DNA from: JAFGOG01 sp034429215
GTDB lineage: Bacteria; Chloroflexota; Anaerolineae; JAAYZQ01
Direction: 5' to 3'
DNA: 64,000 nucleotides
NCBI GenBank assembly: GCA_034429215.1
Contig: DAOUGI010000108.1
Span: 62,001-126,000 of the forward strand
Shown: positions 25,913 to 33,921 of the stretch, piece after piece
Layout: each line of letters opens with the position of its first letter
Numbering within the stretch: the first letter of the stretch is position 1
Translations under genes and position numbers: made by a program
Notes under the pieces: model-generated
What the model saw: the letters and a program-made list of their open reading frames with translations, nothing else
The model's database searches: none
What the model was told of the DNA's origin: nothing

Positions 25913-27013
25913 TTACGGGCCGCCATCTCCTGAAGGGGATCCCTGTGGGTCATGCGGCACAGGCCACCACGTACAATACTCGTCGCTGTACGGACTGTTG
26001 GTGATGTTCGTCCACTGTCCTGTGGCCAGGTCAAGGATATACACGTCCTTGTCCTTCTTCTGCTCGCTGTACAGCACCAGGCGCGTTCCATCCGGCGACC
26101 AACTGGCCAGCCCTTCGATATAGGGGGTGTTGGTCGCATTGACCGGGTTGGTGTCGCCTGTGCTCACCGGTGCCTGCGGCCCCGGTGCAGGCATGATATA
26201 GATCTCCTGGTTGCCGTCCCGGTCGGTATTAAACGTCAGGCGCTTGCCGTCTGGCGACCAGATCGGGTACCGGTCGCGGGCCGGTGAGTCGGTCAGCTTG
26301 ACCGGGCTCGACCCATCCGTGTTCATCACCCATATGTCATAGCTTCCGTCCCGGTCCGAGGCAAAGGCGATCCGGTCGCCGTTCGGCGACCATGACGGGT
26401 ACTTGTCATCGCCTGGATGGTTAGTCAGGTTCACCGGGCTCGACCCATCAGCGCTCATCACCCAGATGTCGAAATTGCCGCCCCGGTCGCTGTGAAAAGC
26501 GATCTGATCTCCGGCCGGTGACCAGGCCGGCCAACCGTCGGCCGCCGGCGAGTTGGTCAACCGCCTGGCCTCGCCCACCGCCCTGCCGGTCAGTGGATCG
26601 AAATCCAGCACATAGATCTCACCCGGCTCCAGGTCCAGTTTGCCGCTGAGCGAATCCCGCACCGACACAAAGGCGATCTGCCGGCTGCCCGTGCCGCCCT
26701 CAGGCGGCGCGGGCGACCAGGCCGGCGCCACATCGTCGGCCCACGAGCTGGTCACATTGGTCAGGCGCGACCCATCAGGCGCCATCACAAATATCTCGTA
26801 ATCGCCCAGGCGGCCGCGCTGCGTCTCGAACGCGATCCACTCCGGCTGTCCTGTCACCGTCGCCGGCGCCGGCTCGGCGGTCGGGGTTGGCGGCTCGCCG
26901 TACACCAGCCGGGCCACGCCCGGCACCGTCTTGACCAGCGCCCACGCCCCCATCCCAACGGCAAGCAGCACCCCTGCCGCTGCCAAAACGACGATCCTCT
27001 GCTTTCGACTCAC
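25913..27013 (-). CDS. Membrane-anchored PD40 (TolB-like) beta-propeller protein
   Basis: The frame is open far upstream into the LysM gene, but the true start is most likely GTG 27013, with AGGAAGAG just before it and VSRKQRIVVLAAAG leading into a TM segment (about 6-28). The 366-residue product then has six to seven PD40 blades (WSPNGDRIAFASD, DIWVMNTDGSS, WSPDGTRLVLYSE). The N-terminal helix probably anchors the propeller on the outer face. It lies downstream of the LysM gene, separated by an intrinsic terminator. The last residues (PQGSPSGDGGP) are encoded by a copy of the dispersed AGGGGATC-type repeat. Confidence 0.82.
   Translation of the reverse strand: MSRKQRIVVLAAAGVLLAVGMGAWALVKTVPGVARLVYGEPPTPTAEPAPATVTGQPEWIAFETQRGRLGDYEIFVMAPDGSRLTNVTSSWADDVAPAWSPAPPEGGTGSRQIAFVSVRDSLSGKLDLEPGEIYVLDFDPLTGRAVGEARRLTNSPAADGWPAWSPAGDQIAFHSDRGGNFDIWVMSADGSSPVNLTNHPGDDKYPSWSPNGDRIAFASDRDGSYDIWVMNTDGSSPVKLTDSPARDRYPIWSPDGKRLTFNTDRDGNQEIYIMPAPGPQAPVSTGDTNPVNATNTPYIEGLASWSPDGTRLVLYSEQKKDKDVYILDLATGQWTNITNSPYSDEYCTWWPVPHDPQGSPSGDGGP
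25927..25942. repeat. Dispersed repeat (CCTGAAGGGGATC type) at the 3' end of the PD40 gene
   Basis: CCTGAAGGGGATCC is the complement of the ATCCCCTTCAGG core found at 57429-57474 and 59543-59605. It encodes part of the C-terminal tail of the PD40 protein. Confidence 0.5.
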
Positions 27014-27055
27014 CAGGCATCTCTTCCTGTCAGACCCAAGTCCTAGATCTACAAG

Positions 27056-27087
27056 ACAAAGGGCCGGTTCGCCGACCGGCCCTTTGT
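27056..27087 (-). terminator. Intrinsic terminator of the LysM gene
   Basis: Arms 27056-27068 and 27075-27087 form a perfect 13-bp stem (ACAAAGGGCCGGT) with a 6-nt loop. The minus-strand continuation is only moderately T-rich. It sits between the LysM and PD40 genes. Confidence 0.7.
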
Positions 27088-27122
27088 TGCTCCCTGGGGA
27101 CAGGCGGTCCGCGCGGTCAACC

Positions 27123-27551
27123 TCACGGAATGACCAACCGCTGGCCGGCGTAAATATAGTTGATATTGCGCAGGCCGTTCCGGTGGGCGATGGCCCACGG
27201 CGTGGTGCCATACATCCGGGAGATCTTCCACAGCGTATCGCCGCACCGGACAACGTACACCGTGCCGCCGCCCCCGCCACAGCCGGGGCAGCAGTTGCGA
27301 TAGATGACCAGCCGCTGGCCAGCATAGATGCAGTTGATATTACGGATATTGTTCCAACTGGCCAACTGCCACACGCTGACACCATAACGCCAGGCAATCG
27401 ACGACAGGTTATCCCCGCGGTGGACATAGTAGTAGCTGGGGCAGCCGCATCCTGAACACGCCGATGCCTCTTTGGCCGGGACGACCAGAAACAGCATCAG
27501 CGCCAACACGATCACGATCAAACCGTTGCGCCATAGGGAAGCGATTCTCAT
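27123..27551 (-). CDS. Secreted protein with two LysM domains
   Basis: This 142-residue protein has a signal peptide (about 1-31, ending EASA). A short Cys-rich segment (CSGCGC) comes next. LysM1 spans about 40-84 (YVHRGDNLSSIAWRYG, IYAGQRLVI), then a CCPGCGGGGG linker, then LysM2 about 97-142 (VVRCGDTLWKISRMYG, IYAGQRLVIP). LysM domains bind N-acetylglucosamine glycans such as peptidoglycan. No enzymatic domain is attached, so it is probably a wall-binding protein. Several Cys could form disulfides. It has its own promoter and terminator. Confidence 0.92.
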   Translation of the reverse strand: MRIASLWRNGLIVIVLALMLFLVVPAKEASACSGCGCPSYYYVHRGDNLSSIAWRYGVSVWQLASWNNIRNINCIYAGQRLVIYRNCCPGCGGGGGTVYVVRCGDTLWKISRMYGTTPWAIAHRNGLRNINYIYAGQRLVIP

Positions 27552-27695
27552 CGACCGGGCTCCTTTCTCCTGAGATCTCTCTCAGACTTGCTGCCCACCT
27601 TGCCAGCAGCCGGCCGGCCTGCGCCTGCGGCCGCTGACCTGGCAGACTTGTGCCAACTGACCGCGATCCACCTCTTTCCCCAGAAAGACAAAACG

Positions 27696-27724
27696 ATTAT
27701 AGCACAATATCGTGAAAAAGGCAA
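27696..27724 (-). promoter_or_regulatory. Promoter of the LysM gene
   Basis: On the minus strand TTGCCT (27724-27719), a 17-bp spacer and TATAAT (27701-27696). The -35 overlaps the T-tract of the preceding gene's terminator. The leader is about 140 nt. Confidence 0.7.
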
Positions 27725-27750
27725 CTCCCCCCAGGGAGGAATTGGGGAGT
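27715..27750 (-). terminator. Terminator of the methyltransferase gene
   Basis: Arms 27724-27730 and 27744-27750 (ACTCCCC/GGGGAGT) are followed on the minus strand by TTTTT (27719-27715). It overlaps the LysM promoter. Confidence 0.6.
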
Positions 27751-27761
27751 AGAGCGCGTGC

Positions 27762-28610
27762 CTACGACCCGGACCCGGTCACAACCATCAGCCCGGCCTG
27801 GGCTTCATCCGGATCGCCGGTCAGCGACGGGTAAAAGGTCACCGCCGCCAGGCCACCGTCTGCTAACAACGACCGGTACTGCTCGTCGGTATAGGCCTGG
27901 GTGCTCGCGGCGTGGCGCGTTACGTCGCCTGTGGCAGCATCGACCACGAAAAAACGCTCGGTCGCCACAGCCCGCTCGGCGTCCCAGAAACTCTCGGTCA
28001 GGCAAAGGTGAGGCCGCTCGGAGAACAGGCCACTGGGCGCCGAGTACCACGAGCGAGGCTGCCGGCCTATGTCGCGGACGCAAGTGTGCGTATGCACCTC
28101 GAGGAGCAGCAGCCCGCCCTTCCTCAGCGCCCGGAAGGCCCGGCGCACGATCGCCTGGGCATCGGCGGGACGAAAGACGTTGAGCTCGCCAAACAGGAAC
28201 ATGACCAGGTCATAACCGGTGCCGTACTCGGCAGTCCGGATGTCGTGCTGCCGGTAGGTACAGCCCAGCCCTTCCTTCTGAGCCTGTTCTCTGGCATAGG
28301 CGATCGAAGCCGGCGAAAAATCGATGCCGGCACACTCATGGCCCAGCCGCGTCAGCCGGCTGGTGTACAGGCCGGGCCCGCAGCCCAAATCGAGGATTTT
28401 GGACGGCTTGGCCCCCAGCAGCGTGGCGTGGATCCACGCCACATGCTTGTCGATCACCGCAAAACGGCGGCTCGCCATGTCGTGCGCCTGGGTCAAGTGC
28501 TCGCCCAACATGCGCCGGCTAAAATCGGGATCGTCCCACGGGATCTTGTCCCCCTCCGCCCATGGCTCCGGAACAGCCTGCCGTTCGATCATCTCCAATA
28601 ATTGGCCCAT
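27762..28610 (-). CDS. Class I SAM-dependent methyltransferase
   Basis: The start is set at ATG 28610 (MGQLLEMIERQ), preceded by a purine-rich GGGAAAGGGG. The frame stays open upstream, but that stretch is antisense to the phosphatase gene and has no methyltransferase sequence. The 282-residue product has motif I ILDLGCGPG, followed by LGHECAGIDFSP (acidic residue binding ribose), DIRTAEYGTGYDLV and FLFGELNVF. This is a standard Rossmann methyltransferase of the type-11/25 class. The substrate cannot be told. It is transcribed alone and divergently from the phosphatase gene. Confidence 0.85.
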   Translation of the reverse strand: MGQLLEMIERQAVPEPWAEGDKIPWDDPDFSRRMLGEHLTQAHDMASRRFAVIDKHVAWIHATLLGAKPSKILDLGCGPGLYTSRLTRLGHECAGIDFSPASIAYAREQAQKEGLGCTYRQHDIRTAEYGTGYDLVMFLFGELNVFRPADAQAIVRRAFRALRKGGLLLLEVHTHTCVRDIGRQPRSWYSAPSGLFSERPHLCLTESFWDAERAVATERFFVVDAATGDVTRHAASTQAYTDEQYRSLLADGGLAAVTFYPSLTGDPDEAQAGLMVVTGSGS

Positions 28611-28701
28611 TGCCCGCTCACCCCTTTCCCCGCCAGCATACCACATCCTGTCACAACTGACAAATGGCCACCCCGTACCCCCAAACGGGCAAGGTCCCCG
28701 C

Positions 28702-28730
28702 TTGCCCTGTAGCCCGACCTGAGGTATACT
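28702..28730 (+). promoter_or_regulatory. Promoter of the phosphatase-RCK-kinase-exporter operon
   Basis: TTGCCC (28702-28707), a 17-bp spacer and TATACT (28725-28730). The expected start near 28737 gives an almost leaderless message. Confidence 0.6.
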
Positions 28731-28745
28731 ATCCCTACAGGAAGC

Positions 28746-29543
28746 ATGCAGCCAATGGACCCTTACACCGATCTCGAGCTCCAGGTCGCCGTCGCCAAGG
28801 TCAGCAAATACGCCGTCAGCGAAAGCGGTGACACCGTCGAAACGATCGAGCGGCCGCACGGCGGCCTGTCGATCGTCCTGGTCGACGGCCAGCGCAGCGG
28901 CAAGTCGGCCAAGGCGATCAGCAACATCGTCGCCCGCAAGGCCGTCTCGCTCCTGGCCGATGGCGTGCGCGACGGCGCCGCCGCCCGCGCTGCCCACGAC
29001 TACCTGCGCACCGAGCGCGGCGGTCAGGTATCGGCCACCCTCAACATCATCTCCGTTGACCTGGCTACCCGGACCATCGTCGTCTCGCGCAACAGCCACT
29101 GCCCGGTCATCGTCATCACCGGCCCCGACGCCTCCCTCAGCCGGCTCGACGAGCCCAGCGAGGCGATCGGCATCCACGCCCGCACCCGGCCTGTCATCGC
29201 CGAGCTGCCGATTGCCCTCGACACCCACCTGATCGTCTTTACCGACGGCCTGTTGACCGCAGGGGAACGATATGGCCGGCCGTTCGACCTGCCTGCCTTT
29301 GTCTGCGGCCATCTCCAGACCTGCCGGCCAAGTGCCGGATGTATCTGCCGGCCTGCCAACCACTCTGTGGCCCAAACCTTGGCCGATGCGCTGCTGGCCC
29401 GCGCCGTCGAGCTCGACCAGGACCGTCCCGGCGACGACGTCAGCGTCGTCGTCCTGTCTGTCGTGACCCGTCAGGCGCCCGATACCATTCGCCGTCTGAC
29501 CGTCAGGTTTCCAATCCCGGCCTGGTCGGCCGGGACCTTCTAG
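28746..29543 (+). CDS. SpoIIE-type PP2C serine phosphatase domain protein
   Basis: The 265-residue protein is a stand-alone PPM/SpoIIE domain: VLVDGQRSGKSA (metal-binding Asp, normally DGxGxG), ISVDLATRTIVVSRNSH, IVFTDGLLTA and GDDVSVVVL are the expected motifs in order. Such enzymes dephosphorylate anti-sigma-factor antagonists, but no partner is encoded nearby. ATG 28746 lies very close to AGGAAG; Met4 (28755) has better spacing. Two dispersed palindromes lie in frame: 29321-29353 inserts about 11 residues (CRPSAGCICRP) before the final motif, and 29515-29539 encodes the C-terminus (PAWSAGTF). It is first in a tight four-gene operon. Confidence 0.85.
   Translation: MQPMDPYTDLELQVAVAKVSKYAVSESGDTVETIERPHGGLSIVLVDGQRSGKSAKAISNIVARKAVSLLADGVRDGAAARAAHDYLRTERGGQVSATLNIISVDLATRTIVVSRNSHCPVIVITGPDASLSRLDEPSEAIGIHARTRPVIAELPIALDTHLIVFTDGLLTAGERYGRPFDLPAFVCGHLQTCRPSAGCICRPANHSVAQTLADALLARAVELDQDRPGDDVSVVVLSVVTRQAPDTIRRLTVRFPIPAWSAGTF
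29321..29353. repeat. Palindromic element, GTGCCGGAT type, inside the phosphatase gene
   Basis: CTGCCGGCCAA precedes GTGCCGGATGTATCTGCCGG, the same unit seen in tandem at 33865-33910. Here it is in frame in the phosphatase gene. Confidence 0.75.
29515..29539. repeat. Palindromic element, TCCCGGCC type, at the end of the phosphatase gene
   Basis: TCCCGGCC, spacer TGGTC, GGCCGGGA, then CCTT. It encodes the last residues, and the stop codon follows directly. Confidence 0.75.
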
Positions 29544-29570
29544 GAGTTTCGACGCTCGCGCCGTACGCCC

Positions 29571-30698
29571 ATGACTGCAAGCCCGAGACCGCCCGCTGCC
29601 AAGAAATCAAATCACCTCTCCTGGAAGCGATACCTGCTGGCCACTTGGCGCGATACCCGCGTCCTGCTGCACCAGTTCCGCATACCGCTGCTGCTGTTCG
29701 CCGTCAGCATCCTGGTCGGCGGATTTCTCTTCGACCAGCTCTACACCCACAGCCAGGTCCAAAGCCTCAGCTACAGCGAGGCAATGTACGCCGTTTTTTC
29801 CATGATCTTTTTCGACCCCAGTATCCCGCTGCCCCACCAGTGGTACCTGCAGATCTTTTTCTTCGTCATGCCACTCATTGGCTTGGGGTTGATCACACAG
29901 GGTGTCGTCCGCTTTGGAGTAATGCTCTTCAACAAGAGGGCAAGGAAGGAGCAATGGCAAGTGGCCATCGCATCGACCTATAAAGATCACGTCATCGTCG
30001 CCGGACTGGGCCGGCTGGGCTTTCGCATCGTCCAGCAGTTGCTCAGCTTTGGCGAAGGGGTGATTGGCATCGAGATCGACCCCAAGACCGAGTTCGTCCA
30101 CCGGGTAATGGATCTCCGTGTGCCGGTCATCATCGGCGACGCGACCCGGCCAAATATCCTTCAACAAGCCGGAATCGAGCGCGCCTGCTCGATCATCACC
30201 TGCACCGAAAACGACCTGACCAACCTCGAGATCGCCCTGGTCGCCCGGGAAGCCAGGTCCGACATTCGCGTCGTGCTGAGGATGTTCGACGACGACATGG
30301 CCCCCAAGGTCGCCGACGGTTTTAACATTCCGGTCGCCTTTAGCACCTCGGCCCTGTCGGCGCCGGCCTTTGCCGCTGCCGCCATGTACGGCAACGTCCA
30401 GAACGCCTTTTATATCGGCGACCAGGTCCTGAATGTCAGCGAGATGACCGTCAACCCTCACTCGGCCCTGGCCGGCCAAAAGATCGGCGACCTCGAGCAG
30501 GGCCTTGACCTGTCGGTCATCGCCCACCGCCGTGCCGCCGTCGTCGACCTCCACCCCAATCCTGACATCGCCATCCAGCCCGGCGACCAGATCTGCGTAT
30601 TCGCCTCCCTCGACGTCCTGGCCCGCCTCGGCCAAATGAACCTGACCAATCGTCAGCCGGCCGGTCCTCCCGGCCTTTCAGGCCGGGACCTTGGCTGA
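29571..30698 (+). CDS. Two-TM membrane protein with RCK (TrkA-N/TrkA-C) NAD-binding module
   Basis: The 375-residue protein has two or three hydrophobic segments (about 38-58, 70-85, 95-120), then a Rossmann RCK_N domain (about 140-265; VIVAGLGRLGFRIVQ, IGIEIDP, VIIGDATRPNILQQAGI) and an RCK_C domain (about 285-355; PGDQICVFAS). The layout is that of a ligand-gated potassium channel, but the pore loop between the two helices lacks a recognisable TVGYG-type filter, so conduction or selectivity is uncertain. The C-terminus (PPGLSGRDLG) is encoded by a dispersed palindrome. It begins 27 bp after the phosphatase gene in the same operon. Confidence 0.82.
   Translation: MTASPRPPAAKKSNHLSWKRYLLATWRDTRVLLHQFRIPLLLFAVSILVGGFLFDQLYTHSQVQSLSYSEAMYAVFSMIFFDPSIPLPHQWYLQIFFFVMPLIGLGLITQGVVRFGVMLFNKRARKEQWQVAIASTYKDHVIVAGLGRLGFRIVQQLLSFGEGVIGIEIDPKTEFVHRVMDLRVPVIIGDATRPNILQQAGIERACSIITCTENDLTNLEIALVAREARSDIRVVLRMFDDDMAPKVADGFNIPVAFSTSALSAPAFAAAAMYGNVQNAFYIGDQVLNVSEMTVNPHSALAGQKIGDLEQGLDLSVIAHRRAAVVDLHPNPDIAIQPGDQICVFASLDVLARLGQMNLTNRQPAGPPGLSGRDLG
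30668..30692. repeat. Palindromic element, TCCCGGCC type, at the 3' end of the RCK gene
   Basis: TCCCGGCC, spacer TTTCA, GGCCGGGA, CCTT encodes the C-terminal PPGLSGRDLG. It lies 46 bp before the next start. Confidence 0.8.
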
Positions 30699-30738
30699 CG
30701 GCTCAAAACTGACTGCCGATTGCAGGGAGCCGACCACA

Positions 30739-31104
30739 ATGCGCATCAAAGTCGCCGGTCCGTGCGCCTCAGGCAAGAGCACCCTGGCCGCTCGGCTGCG
30801 CGCCCTGGGCTATGACGCCTCTTCCACCGCCCAGGATCACTCCTACGTGCCCGACATGTGGCAGCGCCTCAACCCTCCTGACCTCCTGGTCTACCTCGAC
30901 CTGTCCCTGACGACTGCCCACCGGCGCGGCCGCACCGGCTGGGACCAGTCCTACCTGGACGAGCAGAAACATCGCCTGCGCCACGCCCGCGCCCATTGTG
31001 ACCTCTACCTGGCCACCGACGACCTGACCGAGGACCAGGTCCTGGCCCTCGTCCTCGACTTTCTGAGCCAGGTTTCAAGCCGGGAGCCAGGAGCTGGCAG
31101 ATGA
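30739..31104 (+). CDS. Small P-loop nucleotide kinase-like protein
   Basis: ATG 30739 (MRIKVAGPCASGKST) is preferred, with GGGAG about 10 bp upstream; a longer frame from 30691 only adds palindrome-adjacent sequence. The 121-residue protein has a Walker A motif (GPCASGKST), a YLDLSL strand and RRGRTGWDQSYLDEQ, which resembles a short lid. This matches adenylate/cytidylate-kinase-like small AAA-type kinases, but it is shorter than typical nucleotide kinases (about 180 residues). Substrate unknown. The stop overlaps the next start (ATGA). Confidence 0.75.
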   Translation: MRIKVAGPCASGKSTLAARLRALGYDASSTAQDHSYVPDMWQRLNPPDLLVYLDLSLTTAHRRGRTGWDQSYLDEQKHRLRHARAHCDLYLATDDLTEDQVLALVLDFLSQVSSREPGAGR

Positions 31105-32057
31105 ATGACAAGGTGAGCCACCGGAGTAGCCCCGGCACAACCCGCAACGCCTGGGCCGTCGGCGCCACCCTGGCGGCCACGGTCCTTTCCGGCTTCGCCC
31201 CCATCCTGGGCAAATTCGCCTACCGCGCCGGCGTCACCCCCTTCACCCTCGCCGCCCTGCGCACCGCACTGGCCGCCGGCCTGCTGTGGGTCTTTTACCT
31301 TGTCGTCTGGCGGCGTTACATCCGCATCCCCTGGCGCCTCCTGCCCGGCTGCATCGGCATGGGGGTCTCCAACGGCCTTGGCTCCCTGCTGTACTACAGC
31401 GGCCTGTCGCGCATGGACGCCTCACTGGCCCACATGCTGTACGCCATGTACCCCTTCTGGGTCTTTATCTTTCTGTCCGCAGCCGGCCACCTCGTGTCAC
31501 GCCTGGCCGTCTTCCGCCTGGCCCTGGTCATGCTGAGCGTCGTCCTCCTCACCTGGCAGGGCGCCGGCACGGTCGATCTGTTAGCTGTGACCCTCATGCT
31601 CGGCTCCGGTGCCCTGTTCGGCTGGCACCTGGTGCTCGGCCAGTGGAGCCTGGCCGACGTCGATTCCCGCACCGTCACCCTGTACAGCCTCACCACCATG
31701 GCCATCGTCGTCTGCGCTGCCTGGCTGTTCCAGCCCCAACCCATCGCCCCGATCACCGCCGAAGGCTGGACGGCCATCGTCCTGCTCGCCCTCTTTCCCA
31801 CCGCCCTGGCTCGCCTCCTCGTCTTTGCCGGCATGAAGCGCCTCGGCGGCTCCCAGACATCTCTCCTCAGCATCGCCGAAGTATTGGTCGCCGTGGCTGC
31901 TGCCTTTCTCCTCCTGGGCGAGAGCTTTACCGCCCAGCAATGGATCGGCGCCATCCTGTTTATCATCAGCATCCTCCTCATCGGCCGCGACACCGGCCTC
32001 GAGGCCGCTGACGAAGAGGCATGGTGGCGCGCCCTCTTTCGCGACGATCAAACCTAA
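31101..32057 (+). CDS. EamA/DMT-family transporter
   Basis: The 318-residue protein has ten hydrophobic helices in two EamA repeats (about 14-145 and 155-300), with GLGSLLYYSGLSRMDASLA and LLSIAEVLVAVAAAFLLLGE in the positions expected for drug/metabolite exporters. It belongs to the inner membrane and probably exports a small metabolite or amino acid. It is translationally coupled to the P-loop kinase and is the last gene of the operon. The family is sure; the substrate is unknown. Confidence 0.88.
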   Translation: MNDKVSHRSSPGTTRNAWAVGATLAATVLSGFAPILGKFAYRAGVTPFTLAALRTALAAGLLWVFYLVVWRRYIRIPWRLLPGCIGMGVSNGLGSLLYYSGLSRMDASLAHMLYAMYPFWVFIFLSAAGHLVSRLAVFRLALVMLSVVLLTWQGAGTVDLLAVTLMLGSGALFGWHLVLGQWSLADVDSRTVTLYSLTTMAIVVCAAWLFQPQPIAPITAEGWTAIVLLALFPTALARLLVFAGMKRLGGSQTSLLSIAEVLVAVAAAFLLLGESFTAQQWIGAILFIISILLIGRDTGLEAADEEAWWRALFRDDQT

Positions 32058-32142
32058 AGCGCCATGTGGAGACAGCCTGACATTCGCCCTGCGGGGCCTA
32101 CGGGGGGTGGGCGGAACGGGGCGGGGAGCCTGATAAAGAGGG

Positions 32143-33831
32143 CTATTTCTCGTTCAGCGTCGCCAGTATCTCTTCCAGAAGCTCGTCGTCCATGAACGAC
32201 CCCTTCTGCAGCAGCAGCTCGATCTGCCCGCTCAGCCGGCGCCGTTCGCCGGAGGACAGCGTCTTGGCCGTGATGACGATGATCCGCGTGTCGGACAGGG
32301 TCTCGTCGGCCTTGATCGTCTCCAACACCTGGAACCCATCCACCTCCGGCATCATCAAGTCCAGCAGCACAAGGTCTGGCCGCTCGCGGCGCACCAGATC
32401 GATCCCTTCCTGTCCGCCAGACGCCTCGAAAATCTGATACTCGCCGCGCGCCTGCAAAACCCGCCGCAGCAACCGCCGCGCGTCGGGATTGTCCTCGACG
32501 ATCGCGATCCGCTTCACCCGGCTGTCCAGCTGGTCCAGCGACGTCAGCAGCCCTTCCTCCGTCTCTCCCACCGAGGCCGGAGCGGTCGCGTCCACACTCT
32601 GCGCCCAGGCATCGCCCAACAGGAACTTTTCCACCGGGAAGGTGTGCCCCGAGCAATTGACCACCACCACGTCGTCAGGTTGGATCGTCCCGTTGGTCAC
32701 CAGTTTGAAAAGACCGGCAAAGGCCAGGCCCGCCGCCGGCTCCATCGAGATGCCGTCCATCTTGGCCATGACGTGCATCGCCCGGAACGCCTCTTCGTCA
32801 CCCACCGCCTCGAATACACCGCCGTGCTCCAAGATCGTCTGCCGCAGCCAGGTATAGGCGATCCCCGGGTTCCCGGTCGCCACCGTCGTGATCACCGTTT
32901 GCGGATTGGTCACCGGCTCGGCCACGGCCAGGCCTTTCTTGAACGACTCGACCATCGGCGCGCAGCCGGTCGACTGGATGCACGCCAGCTTGGGCAGGTG
33001 GTCCACCAGCCCCATGTCGTACAGCTCCTTGAACCCCTTCCACACCCCCACCGGCCCCATGCCGCCGCTCACCGCCTGGATGTACCAGTCGGGGGCGCGG
33101 AAGCCAGACGCATGGGGCACAGGGCCTTCCTGTGCCCCACCAGGGGGCAATGAGCTCAATTGCTCGGCAACCTCGAATGCGAGCGTCTTCATGCTCTCCT
33201 TGGCCGCCAGGCTCTTGATCCCCGGATCGAGGTGCAGCCCTCGCCGCTTGGCAAAATCGGCCGCCACTTGCTTCGTCTGGTCATAAGTGCCGGTAACCTT
33301 GACCACCTCCGTGCCGTACAGCGCCACCTCGCGCATCTTGTCACCCGGCACACTGCTTGTCAAAAACGCCCACAGCTTGATCCCGGCCAGCGCCGAATAA
33401 GCCGAATAGGAGATCGCCACGTTGCCGGTTGAGGCCACCACCGCCTCGGTGATCCCCTGCTCTTTCATGAAAGAGATGGCCAGGGCGGCCTGGCGGTCCT
33501 TGAACGAGCCGGTGGGCCCCTGGCGCTCGTCCTTGACAAAGAGGTGGGATCGCCCCAGCATCATGCCCAGGTTGGCCGCCGGCAGCAGGGGGGTGCCGCC
33601 TTCACCCATGGTCAGGATGTTGGCCGGATCGCGGAGCGGCAGCAGCTCCCAATAGCGCCACATGCCCTTCGTCGAAGCAAGCAGCAGCTCTCCCAGCCGG
33701 TCCTTCAGTCCGTCGTAATCATAGCGCGCATCCAGCCACTCGCCCCAGCAGCGCGGACATGCCGACAAGGGCCGCACGAGAGCCTCTCGATAGCCGCACG
33801 CCGGGCATTCGATCCATACCGATTTCTTCAT
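32143..33831 (-). CDS. Threonine-synthase-like PLP enzyme fused to a C-terminal receiver (REC) domain
   Basis: The 562-residue protein starts with a zinc-ribbon-like pair (Cys9, Cys12, Cys25, Cys28). A fold-type II PLP domain follows: GEGGTPL, Lys111 in TGSFKDRQA as the PLP Schiff-base lysine, STGNVAISYSAY, QAVSGGMGPVGVW and VVNCSGHTFP. This is the threonine synthase/cysteate synthase family. From about residue 445 comes a complete REC domain (IAIVEDNPDARRLL, phospho-acceptor Asp491 in LLDLMMPEVDG, a Thr at the switch position in VITAKT). The frame is continuous, so phosphorylation may control amino-acid metabolism directly. About residues 231-241 (PPGGAQEGPVPH) are encoded by a palindrome. 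It is the last gene of the sensory cluster. Confidence 0.88.
   Translation of the reverse strand: MKKSVWIECPACGYREALVRPLSACPRCWGEWLDARYDYDGLKDRLGELLLASTKGMWRYWELLPLRDPANILTMGEGGTPLLPAANLGMMLGRSHLFVKDERQGPTGSFKDRQAALAISFMKEQGITEAVVASTGNVAISYSAYSALAGIKLWAFLTSSVPGDKMREVALYGTEVVKVTGTYDQTKQVAADFAKRRGLHLDPGIKSLAAKESMKTLAFEVAEQLSSLPPGGAQEGPVPHASGFRAPDWYIQAVSGGMGPVGVWKGFKELYDMGLVDHLPKLACIQSTGCAPMVESFKKGLAVAEPVTNPQTVITTVATGNPGIAYTWLRQTILEHGGVFEAVGDEEAFRAMHVMAKMDGISMEPAAGLAFAGLFKLVTNGTIQPDDVVVVNCSGHTFPVEKFLLGDAWAQSVDATAPASVGETEEGLLTSLDQLDSRVKRIAIVEDNPDARRLLRRVLQARGEYQIFEASGGQEGIDLVRRERPDLVLLDLMMPEVDGFQVLETIKADETLSDTRIIVITAKTLSSGERRRLSGQIELLLQKGSFMDDELLEEILATLNEK
33113..33139. repeat. Palindromic element, GGGGCACAG type, inside the PLP-REC gene
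   Basis: Arms 33113-33122 and 33130-33139 (TGGGGCACAG/CTGTGCCCCA) with a 7-nt loop lie in frame, encoding a Gly/Pro-rich loop in the PLP domain. Confidence 0.7.
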
Positions 33832-33864
33832 AATCTCTGGCTTTCTTCACACAGCGGCGGCCAA

Positions 33865-33910
33865 GTGCCGGATGTATCTGCCGGCCAAGTGCCGGATGTA
33901 TCTGCCGGCC
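33865..33910. repeat. Tandem 24-bp palindromic elements between the PLP-REC and hybrid kinase genes
   Basis: Two copies of GTGCCGGATGTATCTGCCGG plus CC and a purine pair start at 33865 and 33889, exactly 24 bp apart. A third, truncated copy follows (GAGTGCC). They fill the 90-bp gap between the kinase stop and the PLP-REC start. Confidence 0.85.
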
Positions 33911-33921
33911 GAGTGCCAAGT

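Noticed and set aside
27014..27427. N-terminal extension of the PD40 protein through the terminator into the LysM gene
   Set aside because: The extension overlaps two clear LysM domains in another frame and a 13-bp-stem terminator; a GTG with a ribosome site at 27013 starts the membrane anchor.
28611..29375. N-terminal extension of the methyltransferase
   Set aside because: It is antisense to the SpoIIE-type phosphatase; the methyltransferase fold starts after ATG 28610.
33865..33910. Possible mini CRISPR array (24-bp direct repeats)
   Set aside because: Copies are contiguous with no unique spacers, and no cas gene is present.
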